Program-made: the position numbers and the translations under genes
From: Bacillus_BE sp042263505
GTDB taxonomy: Bacteria; Bacillota; Bacilli; Bacillales; Cytobacillaceae
Direction of reading: 5' to 3'
Assembly: GCF_042263505.1 (NCBI RefSeq)
Contig: NZ_JBHKFI010000006.1
Location: forward strand, 141,458 to 205,457
Length of the DNA: 64,000 nt
The notes under the pieces: model-generated
Seen by the model: only the letters and a program-made list of their open reading frames with translations
Database searches by the model: none
What the model was told of the DNA's origin: nothing
In this document: positions 17,254-26,724 of the stretch, piece by piece
Numbering within the stretch: the stretch's first letter is position 1
How the letters are laid out: every line of letters starts with the position of its first letter

Positions 17254-17947
17254 ACTCATCCTCTTTACTATTTTTCCTCTTAACAAACCGGTAAGCAAGA
17301 TAGGCAATATAGACCGGTGCAGCAATATAAATTAAATAAGGAAAATCTTTATACGATTCTCTGAAAATGATATATAACAGACAGCCAAGAAAAATCGTGA
17401 CAATCGTACCGTACTTTGGAAGAGGAATTTCTTTAAAGCTTGGAATTTTCAATCTACTAACCATGAGAAAGCAAAGAGCTGTAAACACAACAGTTGTAAT
17501 GATATTGGGAATAATATTTCCAAACAATGTCAATACAGACAAGATTCCCCCTGCAGCTGTAATGGGTACACCAACAAAATAATGCAGGGATGATTTCGTT
17601 GAACCGATATTAAATCTTGCTAAACGGTAGGCACCAAATAGAGGAAATAGACCAGCCACCATAATGCCTAAAAGGCCAAATTGATCAAAATAGGTAAAAT
17701 AAACTAAAAAAGATGGGGCTATGCCAAAGGTGACGATGTCAGCAAGTGAATCCAACTCTTTTCCTAAAGCCGTGTCAGCATTCAGCATTCTCGCTAATCT
17801 TCCATCCATGCTATCAAGCATCATACCAATCAGGACTAAAATAGCGGCATTGTTATACTCTCCGTTTGCAGCAAAACCAATGGATAAGAAGCCACAATAT
17901 AAATTCCCAAGCGTAAACATATTTGGGATTGCTTTTGTAAAACGCAC
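17252..17947 (-). CDS. pssA: CDP-diacylglycerol--serine O-phosphatidyltransferase
   Basis: PssA makes phosphatidylserine from CDP-diacylglycerol and serine in the membrane. The CDP-alcohol phosphotransferase signature is intact: DSMDGRLAR, eight residues, then GKELDSLADIVTFG (DG-x2-AR-x8-G-x3-D-x3-D). The 231 residues include about six to seven helices. The GTG at 17947 is the only start after the upstream in-frame stop that keeps the family N-terminus (IPNMFTLGNLYCGF); GGAG lies 14 bp upstream, rather far. No psd gene follows; the neighbour is unrelated. Confidence 0.92.
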   Translation of the reverse strand: MRFTKAIPNMFTLGNLYCGFLSIGFAANGEYNNAAILVLIGMMLDSMDGRLARMLNADTALGKELDSLADIVTFGIAPSFLVYFTYFDQFGLLGIMVAGLFPLFGAYRLARFNIGSTKSSLHYFVGVPITAAGGILSVLTLFGNIIPNIITTVVFTALCFLMVSRLKIPSFKEIPLPKYGTIVTIFLGCLLYIIFRESYKDFPYLIYIAAPVYIAYLAYRFVKRKNSKEDE

Positions 17948-18113
17948 TAGATGAATTCACACTCCTAAAAAATAAGGTATAAAAATTATGTATAAAGAAA
18001 AAAGAGATCCATTTAATTGTATCAGTTTTATTTACTATAAGACAAACCTTGTTGGTTCATTCACATGAAAATTCTATGTCTATTAAATGGGCCTTTTCAC
18101 TTTTATTAATAAC

Positions 18114-18575
18114 TTACAACCGAGCATTTATCCATTGATATAGCTTCCATACTATCACAAAAAACAAGAAATAACCTAAAAAGGAATTGCTATGCTTCCA
18201 TTCTTGTCCGTGCTGAAATAATCCTAGAATTTCCGATATTCTCTCAACAACTGATATGATTCCACTTAAGAACAAAAGAAAACTATATCGCATGACCCTT
18301 TTCATTTTTTCTAAAATAAATAAAATGAACCCAACTAATATTGGCAGTATAATCAATGGAAAGATAATTTGAATCGAGAAAATATCAGGAAAAAGTCGAT
18401 TAGGAAATTCATAATATCCCTTCCCTACAAAATATAAATCTAAATACGTTCCAAGTAAGGCTGAAAATAGGATCGCTACAATGTATGAAATCTTTCTAGA
18501 ATAAGGCATTTTTCGCAAAGGTGGCGAGTTCAAGGGTTTCCAATGTTTTGCAGTATTCTCTTTGAATATCTCCAT
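18114..18575 (-). CDS. Small polytopic membrane protein (CBO0543-like)
   Basis: The 153-residue protein has four predicted helices. Its segment GTYLDLYFVGKGYYEFP resembles the CBO0543 family of Firmicute membrane proteins, which has no known function. A very strong site, GGAGAGGAGGAGGTTA, precedes the ATG at 18575, which decides the start even though it places the first 80 bp inside the 3' end of the DUF2515 gene. This looks like translational coupling in a different frame. A shorter start at 18509 has no ribosome site. Confidence 0.75.
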   Translation of the reverse strand: MEIFKENTAKHWKPLNSPPLRKMPYSRKISYIVAILFSALLGTYLDLYFVGKGYYEFPNRLFPDIFSIQIIFPLIILPILVGFILFILEKMKRVMRYSFLLFLSGIISVVERISEILGLFQHGQEWKHSNSFLGYFLFFVIVWKLYQWINARL

Positions 18576-19638
18576 TAACCTCCTCCTCTCCTTTCTTTAA
18601 GTACTCAACTACCGAAACATCTGTAAACCAATCTCCTTCTTCCGCATTTGGTTGAACGATATTTTTCCAGGAATGCATAAGCTGTGGACTATAGATTTTT
18701 GGCTCTCCTTTTTTCAACTGACAATCCTTCAATTGGAGTGTCCTATTCAACCCAGCTGACCTTTCTTTAATATCATGAAAAATCTCAGGCCAATAATCCT
18801 TTCGAGAGCCGGTATGCGGGTGATTAACAGACCAGAGATACACCTTAGAAAATTGTTTTTTATCAGAATATAAGATCTGGTATAACCTTCTACCCAGGAT
18901 AATACGCTCATGCAGATGACTAAAATAGTGAAGTGATAAACCGAGAAGCTTAGCATTTTGTCGAACCCCTTCACTTTCTTGATATGGAAATAATATTTGG
19001 TTAAAAGTAAGCAAATCCTGTAATTTAAATGGAATCGTTTCTAAAACTCGTCCCTTAAATTTGGGATTTTGGATGACTCTTTTCTCAAGATAACTTTGTT
19101 CATTAATAATTAAGGCCATTGTCAAAATATAGCAATCTTTAGTTTCCCAAAAATGATTCCAAATCACCTCCATGAATTTGGATACACCTAAATAGGGGAT
19201 TAAATAAAATAAATTCTGATTTCGCTTCACACTTTCTTCATACAACAAAAATTGCGGAAAAACATCTTGAAAAATGAGCCAATTTCCACGTTCTAAAAAA
19301 GCAAAAAAATCTTTTGCATTGACATCATTCATGAGTCTGGATAAAAACTCCCCTTTTAAATCCGTCATATTCCACCCGCCATTTCGGGATACCATATGTC
19401 CAAGAAAGGCCCAGTGAATCTCAGGAAAGCGTTGGTAAAAATCCAGATAGGCTTTCGTTCTTGTCACATTATTTTGATTGAATGGTTGACAAGCCTTTTG
19501 CAATTGTTGAAGTAGTTTCTCCTCAGCCTTTGACAGGGAGTCCCATCGTGGCGGAGATTGATGCGATGATTGTTTCAACTGTTTCTGGATAGTGACTAAA
19601 TTTTCTGGAAATGAGGATTTTTTTTTAAAGAAAAACAT
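18496..19638 (-). CDS. DUF2515 family protein (YppC-like)
   Basis: The 380-residue soluble protein has the block LGHMVSRNGGWNMTDLKGEF near residue 80, which I associate with DUF2515, represented by YppC in B. subtilis. No enzymatic motif is recognisable. GAGGACG precedes the ATG. It is divergent from the squalene-hopene cyclase gene across only 67 bp, so the promoters must overlap. Its 3' end contains the ribosome site and first codons of the next membrane-protein gene. Confidence 0.78.
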   Translation of the reverse strand: MFFFKKKSSFPENLVTIQKQLKQSSHQSPPRWDSLSKAEEKLLQQLQKACQPFNQNNVTRTKAYLDFYQRFPEIHWAFLGHMVSRNGGWNMTDLKGEFLSRLMNDVNAKDFFAFLERGNWLIFQDVFPQFLLYEESVKRNQNLFYLIPYLGVSKFMEVIWNHFWETKDCYILTMALIINEQSYLEKRVIQNPKFKGRVLETIPFKLQDLLTFNQILFPYQESEGVRQNAKLLGLSLHYFSHLHERIILGRRLYQILYSDKKQFSKVYLWSVNHPHTGSRKDYWPEIFHDIKERSAGLNRTLQLKDCQLKKGEPKIYSPQLMHSWKNIVQPNAEEGDWFTDVSVVEYLKKGEEEVNGDIQREYCKTLETLELATFAKNALF

Positions 19639-19705
19639 AACTGTTCACGTCCTCAAAGAATATGAATAGGTAACCTGAATTCTTTATTAGGAGGGAGCGA
19701 GGAAA

Positions 19706-21586
19706 ATGGATCTACTGGATTTTGTGACGAAACAAATAATAGCGAAACTACGGAAAGACCAGTCTGAAGATGGTTCTTGGGATTATCCATTTGAAACGGG
19801 AATCGCAACAGATGCCTACATGATCATTTTATTAAGGACGTTGGAATTTCATGATGAAGAGTTTATACAGGAATTAGTCGAAAGAATTTGGAGCCGTCAA
19901 AAAGATAATGGTACGTGGAAGCTCTTTGCTGACGAAGAAGGGGAGGGAAATATAACCTCTACTGTTGAAGCGTATTATGCTTTATTGTATTCTGGGTATA
20001 TCCAGCAAACAGACGAAAGATTACTACAAGCTAAACAATTTATTATTAAACATGGAGGAATTGAAAAATCTCATTTATTTACAAAAATTATGCTTGCTCT
20101 AACTGGTCAATACAAGTGGCCGCCTTTTTTCCCAATACCTGTTGAAACTATTCTCCTTCCCCTCTCATTTCCCATTAATTTTTATGATTTTTCCGTATAT
20201 GGAAGGGCTAATCTCGCCCCAATCATGATTCTTACCTCTAACAAATATCAAATCAAAACAGAGAGAAGTCCCGATCTTTCCGACTTATTTGTCACAAGGG
20301 GGGATGACTTTTTTAGCTGGAGACATGAACGGAGTGCAAAAGAATTCTTTCAAATCATTGAAAATGGGTTAAAAGGGTTAATAGGACTGCCACATGTACT
20401 TCACAGGATGGCGATTAAACGGACGAAACAATATATGCTAAACCATCTTGAAGCAGATGGAACATTTTACAGTTATTATAGCTCTACCTTTTTAATGATT
20501 TTTGCCCTTCTTTCTCTGGGGTACCCCAAAAATGACCCGGTTATCATGCGAGCAGTCAATGGTTTAAAGGCTATGAGGGCGGATATTCATGGTCATTCCC
20601 ATGTGCAATACACAACCGCGGATGTCTGGAATACGTCCTTGATTAGCTATGCTCTTCAACAGGCAAGAGTCAAAGAGACAGACCTCATGTTACAAAAAGC
20701 AAACGACTATTTATTATCAAGGCAGCATACCAAATATGGTGACTGGAGGCTGCATAATCCTGATGTACAACCTGGTGGCTGGGGCTTTTCTGATATTAAT
20801 ACCTTCAATCCTGATGTCGATGATACAACTGCCTCTTTAAGAGCCATTTCAACCATAAGAAAGAATAATCCAGAGATTCAGTCTAGTTGGAATCGAGCGA
20901 TTAGATGGTTATATTCGATGCAAAATAAAGACGGAGGCTGGCCTTCCTTTGAGAAAAATGTGGATAAACAATTATCTAACTTCATTCCAATTCAAGGAGG
21001 AAAATTCTTATTAAACGATGCAAGCAGTGCAGATTTAACAGGGAGAACACTCGAATTTTTTGGAAACTATACAAAAATCTCGAAGCTGCCGGCTGCTATG
21101 AAAAGAGGAATACAATGGCTCCTAAACAATCAAGAAAAGGATGGCTCTTGGTATGGCCGCTGGGGCATCTGTTACCTTTATGGAACCTGGGCAGCTATAA
21201 CCGGATTGAAAGCAGTTGGAGTTTCTAACCATCCTGCCCTGCAAAAAGCCGTACAATGGTTAAAGTCGGTTCAAAATGAAGATGGCGGCTGGGGAGAATC
21301 CTGCCGAAGTGATATCCAGAATACTTATATTCCTTTAGGCAAAAGCCATCTTACACAAACGGCTTGGGCCCTTGATGCCCTTATCGCTGCTTCCGAAGAA
21401 AACACACCTGAAATTGAAAAAGGCATTGCCTATATCCTTGAACACTGGAATCGCAAGGATTGGGATGAAACATATCCAGTAGGTCAAGGAATGGGTGGCG
21501 GGTTTTATATCCATTATCACAGTTATCAATACATTTATCCCCTTCTTGCACTTAGTCATTTTAAGCAGAAATTTAACAATTCTTAA
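19706..21586 (+). CDS. shc: Squalene--hopene cyclase / terpenoid cyclase (SqhC-like)
   Basis: The 626-residue protein is the size of B. subtilis SqhC. It cyclises linear triterpenoids: squalene to hopene in hopanoid makers, or tetraprenyl-beta-curcumene to sporulenes in B. subtilis. The catalytic acid motif DVDDTTA lies near residue 370. QW repeats occur throughout (QSEDGSWDYPF, RQKDNGTWKLF, QNKDGGWPSF, NQEKDGSWYGRWG, QNEDGGWGES). AGGAGGGAGCGAGGAAA precedes the ATG. No squalene synthase or tetraprenyl synthase is adjacent. A sporulene-type product is plausible in this spore-former; sequence alone cannot decide. Confidence 0.93.
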   Translation: MDLLDFVTKQIIAKLRKDQSEDGSWDYPFETGIATDAYMIILLRTLEFHDEEFIQELVERIWSRQKDNGTWKLFADEEGEGNITSTVEAYYALLYSGYIQQTDERLLQAKQFIIKHGGIEKSHLFTKIMLALTGQYKWPPFFPIPVETILLPLSFPINFYDFSVYGRANLAPIMILTSNKYQIKTERSPDLSDLFVTRGDDFFSWRHERSAKEFFQIIENGLKGLIGLPHVLHRMAIKRTKQYMLNHLEADGTFYSYYSSTFLMIFALLSLGYPKNDPVIMRAVNGLKAMRADIHGHSHVQYTTADVWNTSLISYALQQARVKETDLMLQKANDYLLSRQHTKYGDWRLHNPDVQPGGWGFSDINTFNPDVDDTTASLRAISTIRKNNPEIQSSWNRAIRWLYSMQNKDGGWPSFEKNVDKQLSNFIPIQGGKFLLNDASSADLTGRTLEFFGNYTKISKLPAAMKRGIQWLLNNQEKDGSWYGRWGICYLYGTWAAITGLKAVGVSNHPALQKAVQWLKSVQNEDGGWGESCRSDIQNTYIPLGKSHLTQTAWALDALIAASEENTPEIEKGIAYILEHWNRKDWDETYPVGQGMGGGFYIHYHSYQYIYPLLALSHFKQKFNNS

Positions 21587-21673
21587 TTACCAGCTTTTGA
21601 AACTTAAGGAAGCATTTTTTTCGAAAATAATGGAAAAGATAACAACGAAGCATTTTAACAAGGAGGCACGTTC

Positions 21674-21790
21674 ATGGAGAATACCCATGAGTTTGTAGAG
21701 AAACTTCACGATCAAAAGAAAAAAGTAGAAAAAAACAATAAACACGGAAAAGGCCATCCCGAGCGGCAGCTTCCTAATAAACAGCATTAA
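21674..21790 (+). CDS. DUF4023 family micro-protein, 38 aa
   Basis: The frame opens MENTHEFVEKLHDQKKK and ends with HGHPERQLPNKQH-like residues (GKGHPERQLPNKQH), the signature of the tiny DUF4023 family of bacilli. AACAAGGAGG lies 8 bp before the ATG. It follows shc by 87 bp on the same strand, with a terminator only after the micro-ORF, so it may be cotranscribed with shc. Strongly basic and hydrophilic; its function is unknown. It is too short for most gene finders. Confidence 0.8.
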   Translation: MENTHEFVEKLHDQKKKVEKNNKHGKGHPERQLPNKQH

Positions 21791-21798
21791 TTTTCGAA

Positions 21799-21832
21799 AA
21801 TAAAGGAGTACCCCCTACGTACTCCTTTATTT
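21799..21832. terminator. Bidirectional terminator
   Basis: AATAAAGGAGTAC and GTACTCCTTTATT form a stem of 12-13 bp between the DUF4023 gene and the convergent CoA-transferase gene. Confidence 0.75.
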
Positions 21833-21868
21833 CAGTTTATTAAGTTTACATAACGTTATTATTGTTAA

Positions 21869-23167
21869 TTAAATAATAAAACCTTGCTTTTTAGCCTCAA
21901 ATAATAATTCTTCCCTAAATTTTGGATGAGCAATTGCAATTAAAGCTTTTGCACGATCTGCGATACATTTTCCTCTAAGCTCGGCAACACCGTATTCTGT
22001 CACGATCATATCTGCATCATTTTTCGAAGTGGTAACAACCGAACCTGGTGAAAGATTTGGTTGAATTTTGGATAATCTTTCATCTCGGGTTGTTGAGTGC
22101 AGACAAATGAACCCTTTTCCTTCCTTGGAAAAAAGTGCTCCTCTTGCAAAATCTGATTGCCCCCCACTAGAGCTATAATATTTTCCGCCAATTGTTTCTG
22201 AAGCACATTGACCAAAGAAATCAACTTCAGTTGTTGCATTGATAGAAATCATTTTGTCTTCCTTGGCAATTTCCCTTGGATCATTTACGATATCCACTGG
22301 TAAAAATTCAACTCCAACATTGTTATTAATGAAATCATATAACCGTTGGGAGCCAAAAGCAAAGGTTGTAACGATTTTTCCCTTATAGGTATTCTTCAGC
22401 ATCCCATCGATGACGCCCATTTCCACTAAATCAACGATTCCATCAGAGATTAACTCGGAATGAACACCAAGGTGCTGATGATTTTCTAACTGACTTATAA
22501 CCGCATTTGGAATAGCACCTATTCCAGCTTGAAGTGTGGAACCGTTATCAATTCGTTCCGCAATAAATCCAGCGATTTTCCGATCAACATCGGTCACTGT
22601 TGCTGAACCTGATTCTGTTAATGGATAATCGGTTTCAATAAATCCTTCAACTTGACTCACATGAATTTGATTTGCACCAAATGTCCTTGGCATCTGCTTA
22701 TTTACTTCAAGGAAAAAAGGTACCTTGCCGATAAAGCTTGCTGCATAATCTGCTTGTGTTCCTAATGAAAAGTACCCATGTTCATCCATCGGAGAAGCAC
22801 ATGCAACAACACGTGATGCTTTCGTCGTTGCTAACATGATCTTAGGCACCTCATGAAAATGGTTTGGAACAAGTTCGCATTGACCTTGTAAAAAAGCTTT
22901 TCTTGTAGCCCCACTCAAGAAATAAGAAACATGCTCTAAGGATCCCCGATATTGACCATGAATATATGCACGATCTCTCAAGGTTAACATTTGGTGAATC
23001 CTTACCCCTTTGAAACGAAAAGCATTTTCTTCAAGTACATCTAGAAGAATTTTTGGTTCCCCATTGGTTAATGGAATGATGATGTCCTCCCCATCTTTAA
23101 TCAGAGACAAGAAATCATCTGTCGATTTCCTTTTTGTCATCATCCGATCTTCAACATATGTTTTCAT
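21869..23167 (-). CDS. Acetyl-CoA hydrolase/transferase family (4-hydroxybutyrate/acetate CoA-transferase-like)
   Basis: The protein belongs to the family that moves CoA between acyl-CoA and a carboxylate such as acetate, propionate or 4-hydroxybutyrate. Visible landmarks are GIGAIPNAV, SELISDGIVDLVE, the catalytic Glu in SINATTEVDFFGQ, the SGGQSDFARGA loop and the end motif VTEYGVAELRGK. I set the start at the ATG at 23167, behind GCGGGTGGTAAAAGT; it gives 432 residues, near the usual length. The open frame runs 56 codons further up through AT-rich DNA with no family similarity. It is separate from aspA, which has its own terminator. The substrate pair is not determined. Confidence 0.85.
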   Translation of the reverse strand: MKTYVEDRMMTKRKSTDDFLSLIKDGEDIIIPLTNGEPKILLDVLEENAFRFKGVRIHQMLTLRDRAYIHGQYRGSLEHVSYFLSGATRKAFLQGQCELVPNHFHEVPKIMLATTKASRVVACASPMDEHGYFSLGTQADYAASFIGKVPFFLEVNKQMPRTFGANQIHVSQVEGFIETDYPLTESGSATVTDVDRKIAGFIAERIDNGSTLQAGIGAIPNAVISQLENHQHLGVHSELISDGIVDLVEMGVIDGMLKNTYKGKIVTTFAFGSQRLYDFINNNVGVEFLPVDIVNDPREIAKEDKMISINATTEVDFFGQCASETIGGKYYSSSGGQSDFARGALFSKEGKGFICLHSTTRDERLSKIQPNLSPGSVVTTSKNDADMIVTEYGVAELRGKCIADRAKALIAIAHPKFREELLFEAKKQGFII

Positions 23168-23383
23168 ACTTTTACCACCCGCAATTGTTTGAATTTTTCC
23201 TCTTTTATATAATAACGCTTTCAATGTATAAATTTGTAGAAAAAATTCGGAAAAAACTAATTTTTTTCGAATAATTTTTGAACAAATCGAATTATTCTTA
23301 CAATTGCTTACATATTTATAATATTCTTGCATCATTCATCTGATTTTTTTATAAGATTTTGTAATAAATCTTATTTAGAAAAA

Positions 23384-23416
23384 AGGCATTGAAAACTAGT
23401 TTAGTTTTCAATGCCT
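23384..23416 (-). terminator. Rho-independent terminator after aspA
   Basis: AGGCATTGAAAAC and GTTTTCAATGCCT form a 13-bp stem; on the minus strand TTTTTTCT follows. It lies 108 bp after the aspA stop. Confidence 0.85.
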
Positions 23417-23523
23417 CATTGCTTTTAACATATTGATTGTCATTGCGCTTGGCTAAATTTATCCTTTCAACCACGTAAGATATTGACTAATTATGAAAAA
23501 AGCTTCCAAATGAACCTTCCTTC

Positions 23524-24978
23524 TTATACAGAAGCCAATTCCTTTGATCCATCTTTCTTTTTATCCTTAAGTAATTCTTTACCTGAGATACCTGGATGAG
23601 TCATTTCAAATGGATTTAAAATAGCGTCTAATTCTTGTTCCGTTAAAACTCCTCTTTCGAGCACGATTTCACGAACAGGTTTATTGGTTAAGATCGCTTC
23701 CCTCGCAATGGAGGCGGCTGTTTCATAACCAACATGAGGATTAATCGCTGTAATAACTCCAACACTATTATCTACATAAGCTTGCATTCTTTCTTTATTT
23801 GCGGTAATACCGCTTAAGCAGTACTTACGGAATACAGTAAATACATTATTCATGATATGAATCGATTGTAATAGATTGAAGACAAGCACTGGTTCCATAA
23901 CATTTAATTCAAATTGACCAGCTTCAGAGGCCATGCTAATCGTTAAGTCATTCCCAACCACTTGGAAAGCACTTTGGTTAACGACTTCCGCCATTACTGG
24001 GTTTACTTTTCCTGGCATGATGGAAGATCCAGGTTGACGAGGTGGAAGATTGATTTCTCCAAGACCACATCGCGGTCCAGAAGTCATTAGACGTAAATCA
24101 TTGGCAACCTTAGACATATTCAGCATGCATACCTTTAAAGCGGAGGAAACTTCAACATAGCAATCTGTGTTCTGCGTACCATCCACTAAATCTCTTGATC
24201 CTTTAATTGGATAACCACTGAATTTGGCAAGGAAAAAATCAGCCTTTTCGATATATTCAGGGTCTGCATTGAGCCCGGTTCCAACAGCCGTCGCACCCAT
24301 ATTAACTTCAAATAGATGCTCACGAGTTTGTTCGATCCGATTAATATCTCTCTTTAACACACGAGCATAGGCTTCAAATTCTTGTCCAAGTCGAATTGGA
24401 ACGGCATCCTGCAAATGTGTCCGCCCCATTTTTAAAATATCATCGAACTCATGGGATTTCCACATAAATTCAGAATGCAACTCTTCCATCGTGTTCAATA
24501 ATTCTTCTAATCCAACAAGAACAGAGAGATGAACAGCCGTTGGGAACGAGTCATTCGTGGATTGTGCCATATTGACATGAGAATTTGGACTAATTACTTT
24601 GTAATTTCCCTTCTTTTCTCCAATGATTTCTAGGGCCCGGTTTGCGATGACCTCATTTGTATTCATATTAATTGAAGTACCAGCTCCACCTTGGATTGGA
24701 TCTACAATAAACTCTTCATGAAGCTTACCTTCAATAACTTCATCACAAGCTTTTTCAATGGCATCAGCAATTTTTTTATCTAATTGACCGATTGCACAGT
24801 TTGCCATCGCGGCTGATTTTTTAACAGTCGCCATTGCCTTGATAAGCTTAGAGTCAATGCGATAGCCGGTAATTGGAAAGTTTTCAATTGCTCGCATTGT
24901 TTGCACTCCATAATATGCATCAACAGGAACTTCCTTTTCACCTAAAAAATCTTTTTCAATACGGATTGAGTTGTTCAT
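23524..24978 (-). CDS. aspA: Aspartate ammonia-lyase (aspartase)
   Basis: Aspartase converts L-aspartate to fumarate and ammonia. The 484 residues carry the fumarase/aspartase signature GSSIMPGKVNP, the substrate-binding regions GGAGTSINMNTNEVIANRA and SPNSHVNMAQSTNDSFPT, and the histidine of GRTHLQDAVP. GGGAGTGGACAGAT precedes the ATG. It is 31 bp downstream of the Dcu-type carrier gene, so the two form an operon that imports aspartate or C4-dicarboxylates and makes fumarate. The terminator at 23384-23416 ends the transcript. Aspartase rather than fumarase is favoured by the opening IRIEKDFLGEKEVPVDAYYG and by the context. Confidence 0.95.
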   Translation of the reverse strand: MNNSIRIEKDFLGEKEVPVDAYYGVQTMRAIENFPITGYRIDSKLIKAMATVKKSAAMANCAIGQLDKKIADAIEKACDEVIEGKLHEEFIVDPIQGGAGTSINMNTNEVIANRALEIIGEKKGNYKVISPNSHVNMAQSTNDSFPTAVHLSVLVGLEELLNTMEELHSEFMWKSHEFDDILKMGRTHLQDAVPIRLGQEFEAYARVLKRDINRIEQTREHLFEVNMGATAVGTGLNADPEYIEKADFFLAKFSGYPIKGSRDLVDGTQNTDCYVEVSSALKVCMLNMSKVANDLRLMTSGPRCGLGEINLPPRQPGSSIMPGKVNPVMAEVVNQSAFQVVGNDLTISMASEAGQFELNVMEPVLVFNLLQSIHIMNNVFTVFRKYCLSGITANKERMQAYVDNSVGVITAINPHVGYETAASIAREAILTNKPVREIVLERGVLTEQELDAILNPFEMTHPGISGKELLKDKKKDGSKELASV

Positions 24979-25009
24979 ATCTGTCCACTCCCTATTTATG
25001 ATCTAATCA

Positions 25010-26326
25010 TTAAAGAATAATGGAACTTAACAAAATACCAATGGCTACTGCACCAATTGTTGCAATTAATCCTGGAATCATAAAGCTATGATTTAAAATA
25101 TATTTTCCTATTCTTGTTGTACCTGTTCTATCAAAGTTGATTGCAGCAACAACGGTTGGATAGTTTGGAATGAAGAAATATCCATTAACCGCAGGGAACA
25201 TGGCAATAAGAAGGGCTGGATTAATACTTAAGGCAATCCCTAATGGCATTAAAGTATTAACGGTTGCAGCTTGGCTATATAAAAGAATTGATAATGCGAA
25301 TAAAGCCACCGCAAATAACCAAGGAGCAGCTGTAACTAAATCAGAAATAGAATTATCGATTAATTTAGCATTTCCATTAAAGAAAGTGTCGCCCATCCAT
25401 GCGATACCGAAAATAGCAACAACGGCTGTAGCACCTGCTTTAAATACACTGCCTGAAACTATTTTTTCAATATTTGGTTTACAGAAGATAATCATAAGCG
25501 CAGCGAATGTCAACATCACAATTTCGATTGCAGTTGGCATTGTCATTCTTGTGAATACACCTTCAACATCCCAGCCTGGACGTAATTTTTCAAATGAACC
25601 AAGGACAACAACTAAAAGGGCTGCTATAAGAAATAAAATAACGGAAAGCTTAGCATTTTTGGTTGGAATAAAATCAACCTTATCCTTTTTAATTGGTGCT
25701 AAACCTTCTTCGAGGCGTTTTAAATATTCTGGATCCTGATTCAACTCTTTTCCCGTTTTGCTTGATACAAAAGCTGCGATCATACAAGCAATAAAGGTTG
25801 AAGGAATACAGATTTCAAGTATGTTAAGTAAGCTAATATCAAAATCTGTTAAGAACGCTAGTAAAGCAACAGTTGCGGCTGAAATTGGACTTGCTGTAAT
25901 CGCTTGCTGCGAAGCGATAACGGCAATAGACATTGGCCGTTCAGGTCTAACACCAGATTCACGAGAAACCTCTGCAATAACTGGTAATACAGAATAAGCA
26001 ACATGCCCTGTTCCTGCACAAAAAGTAAACAGGTATGTAACTATCGGAGCAATAAAAGTAATATGCTTTGGATTTTTTCTTAATGCTTTTTCTGCTAAAT
26101 AGACTAGGTAATCCATTCCTCCAGATGCTTGCAGAGCTCCTGCTGCTGTCACAACTGCCAAAATCATGAGCATAACATCAATTGGTGCTGACGTAGGCTG
26201 GAGATGAAATCCAAAAACTAGAATAGCTAAACCTACCCCACCCATGACTCCTAACCCTACTCCACCCATTCTTGCACCAATGAAAATACACAGTAGTAGA
26301 ATAATAAATTCAATCCAAAACATCAT
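25010..26326 (-). CDS. dcuA: Anaerobic C4-dicarboxylate / aspartate carrier, DcuA/DcuB family
   Basis: The hydrophobic protein of ~438 residues opens MMFWIEFIILLLCIFIGARM and contains FCAGTGHVAYSVLPVIAE and ASQQAITASPISAATVALL, the conserved core of Dcu carriers, which exchange fumarate, malate or aspartate for succinate. The ATG at 26326 lies 6 bp after GGAGGGA; a TTG five codons upstream overlaps the site and is unlikely. It heads the operon with aspA. The long upstream region carries a perfect Fnr-type box and a GlnL-like repeat. DcuA and DcuB cannot be told apart by eye; the symbol is by context with aspA. Confidence 0.9.
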   Translation of the reverse strand: MMFWIEFIILLLCIFIGARMGGVGLGVMGGVGLAILVFGFHLQPTSAPIDVMLMILAVVTAAGALQASGGMDYLVYLAEKALRKNPKHITFIAPIVTYLFTFCAGTGHVAYSVLPVIAEVSRESGVRPERPMSIAVIASQQAITASPISAATVALLAFLTDFDISLLNILEICIPSTFIACMIAAFVSSKTGKELNQDPEYLKRLEEGLAPIKKDKVDFIPTKNAKLSVILFLIAALLVVVLGSFEKLRPGWDVEGVFTRMTMPTAIEIVMLTFAALMIIFCKPNIEKIVSGSVFKAGATAVVAIFGIAWMGDTFFNGNAKLIDNSISDLVTAAPWLFAVALFALSILLYSQAATVNTLMPLGIALSINPALLIAMFPAVNGYFFIPNYPTVVAAINFDRTGTTRIGKYILNHSFMIPGLIATIGAVAIGILLSSIIL

Positions 26327-26430
26327 TGTGGTTCCCTCCAATCATTCATCATTCTAAAATAGTAGAAATGAAAAGAACGAAAAATTAAACCCTCATACCT
26401 TTTTTGGTTTCACCTTCTTCAAATATTTTT

Positions 26431-26446
26431 TGTGAAACTTTTCACA
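26431..26446. promoter_or_regulatory. Candidate Fnr (or Crp-type) binding site upstream of dcuA-aspA
   Basis: TGTGA-AACTTT-TCACA is a perfect match to the B. subtilis Fnr consensus TGTGA-N6-TCACA. Its centre is 112 bp from the dcuA start. A possible minus-strand -10 hexamer TTTAAT at 26389-26384 would put the centre near -61.5, a classic activator position. The site is directly visible; Fnr control is inferred. Confidence 0.6.
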
Positions 26447-26550
26447 GGAGTTAATATACTCTCTTTCCTGTGAGGAGGATCTTTTTTTTGGAAAGCTTTC
26501 TTGATGTTTTTTATTCCAAACTTAGTGTAAATCTCACCCTACAGAAATCT

Positions 26551-26566
26551 ACAAAAAAATACAAAT
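26551..26566 (-). promoter_or_regulatory. GlnL-like direct repeat upstream of dcuA-aspA
   Basis: On the minus strand the site reads ATTTGT-ATTT-TTTTGT, one mismatch from the direct repeat TTTTGT-N4-TTTTGT reported for the B. subtilis GlnL regulator. It points towards dcuA, 225 bp from its start, and the GlnL-like regulator gene lies on the other side of the same intergenic region. T-rich repeats arise easily by chance in this DNA, so it remains a candidate. Confidence 0.45.
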
Positions 26567-26724
26567 GTAGTCTAAAAAAGAATTTGAATTTTATATGTCC
26601 TATACAAATTTTTGTCAAATATACTAAATCTATTTTTTAAAATTTTGCTATACAATAAGATTATAGAAAGGGCATCTTCCTCTTTGCCAACCCTCTAATC
26701 CGCTGTTGATAAAGGAAGTCATCG

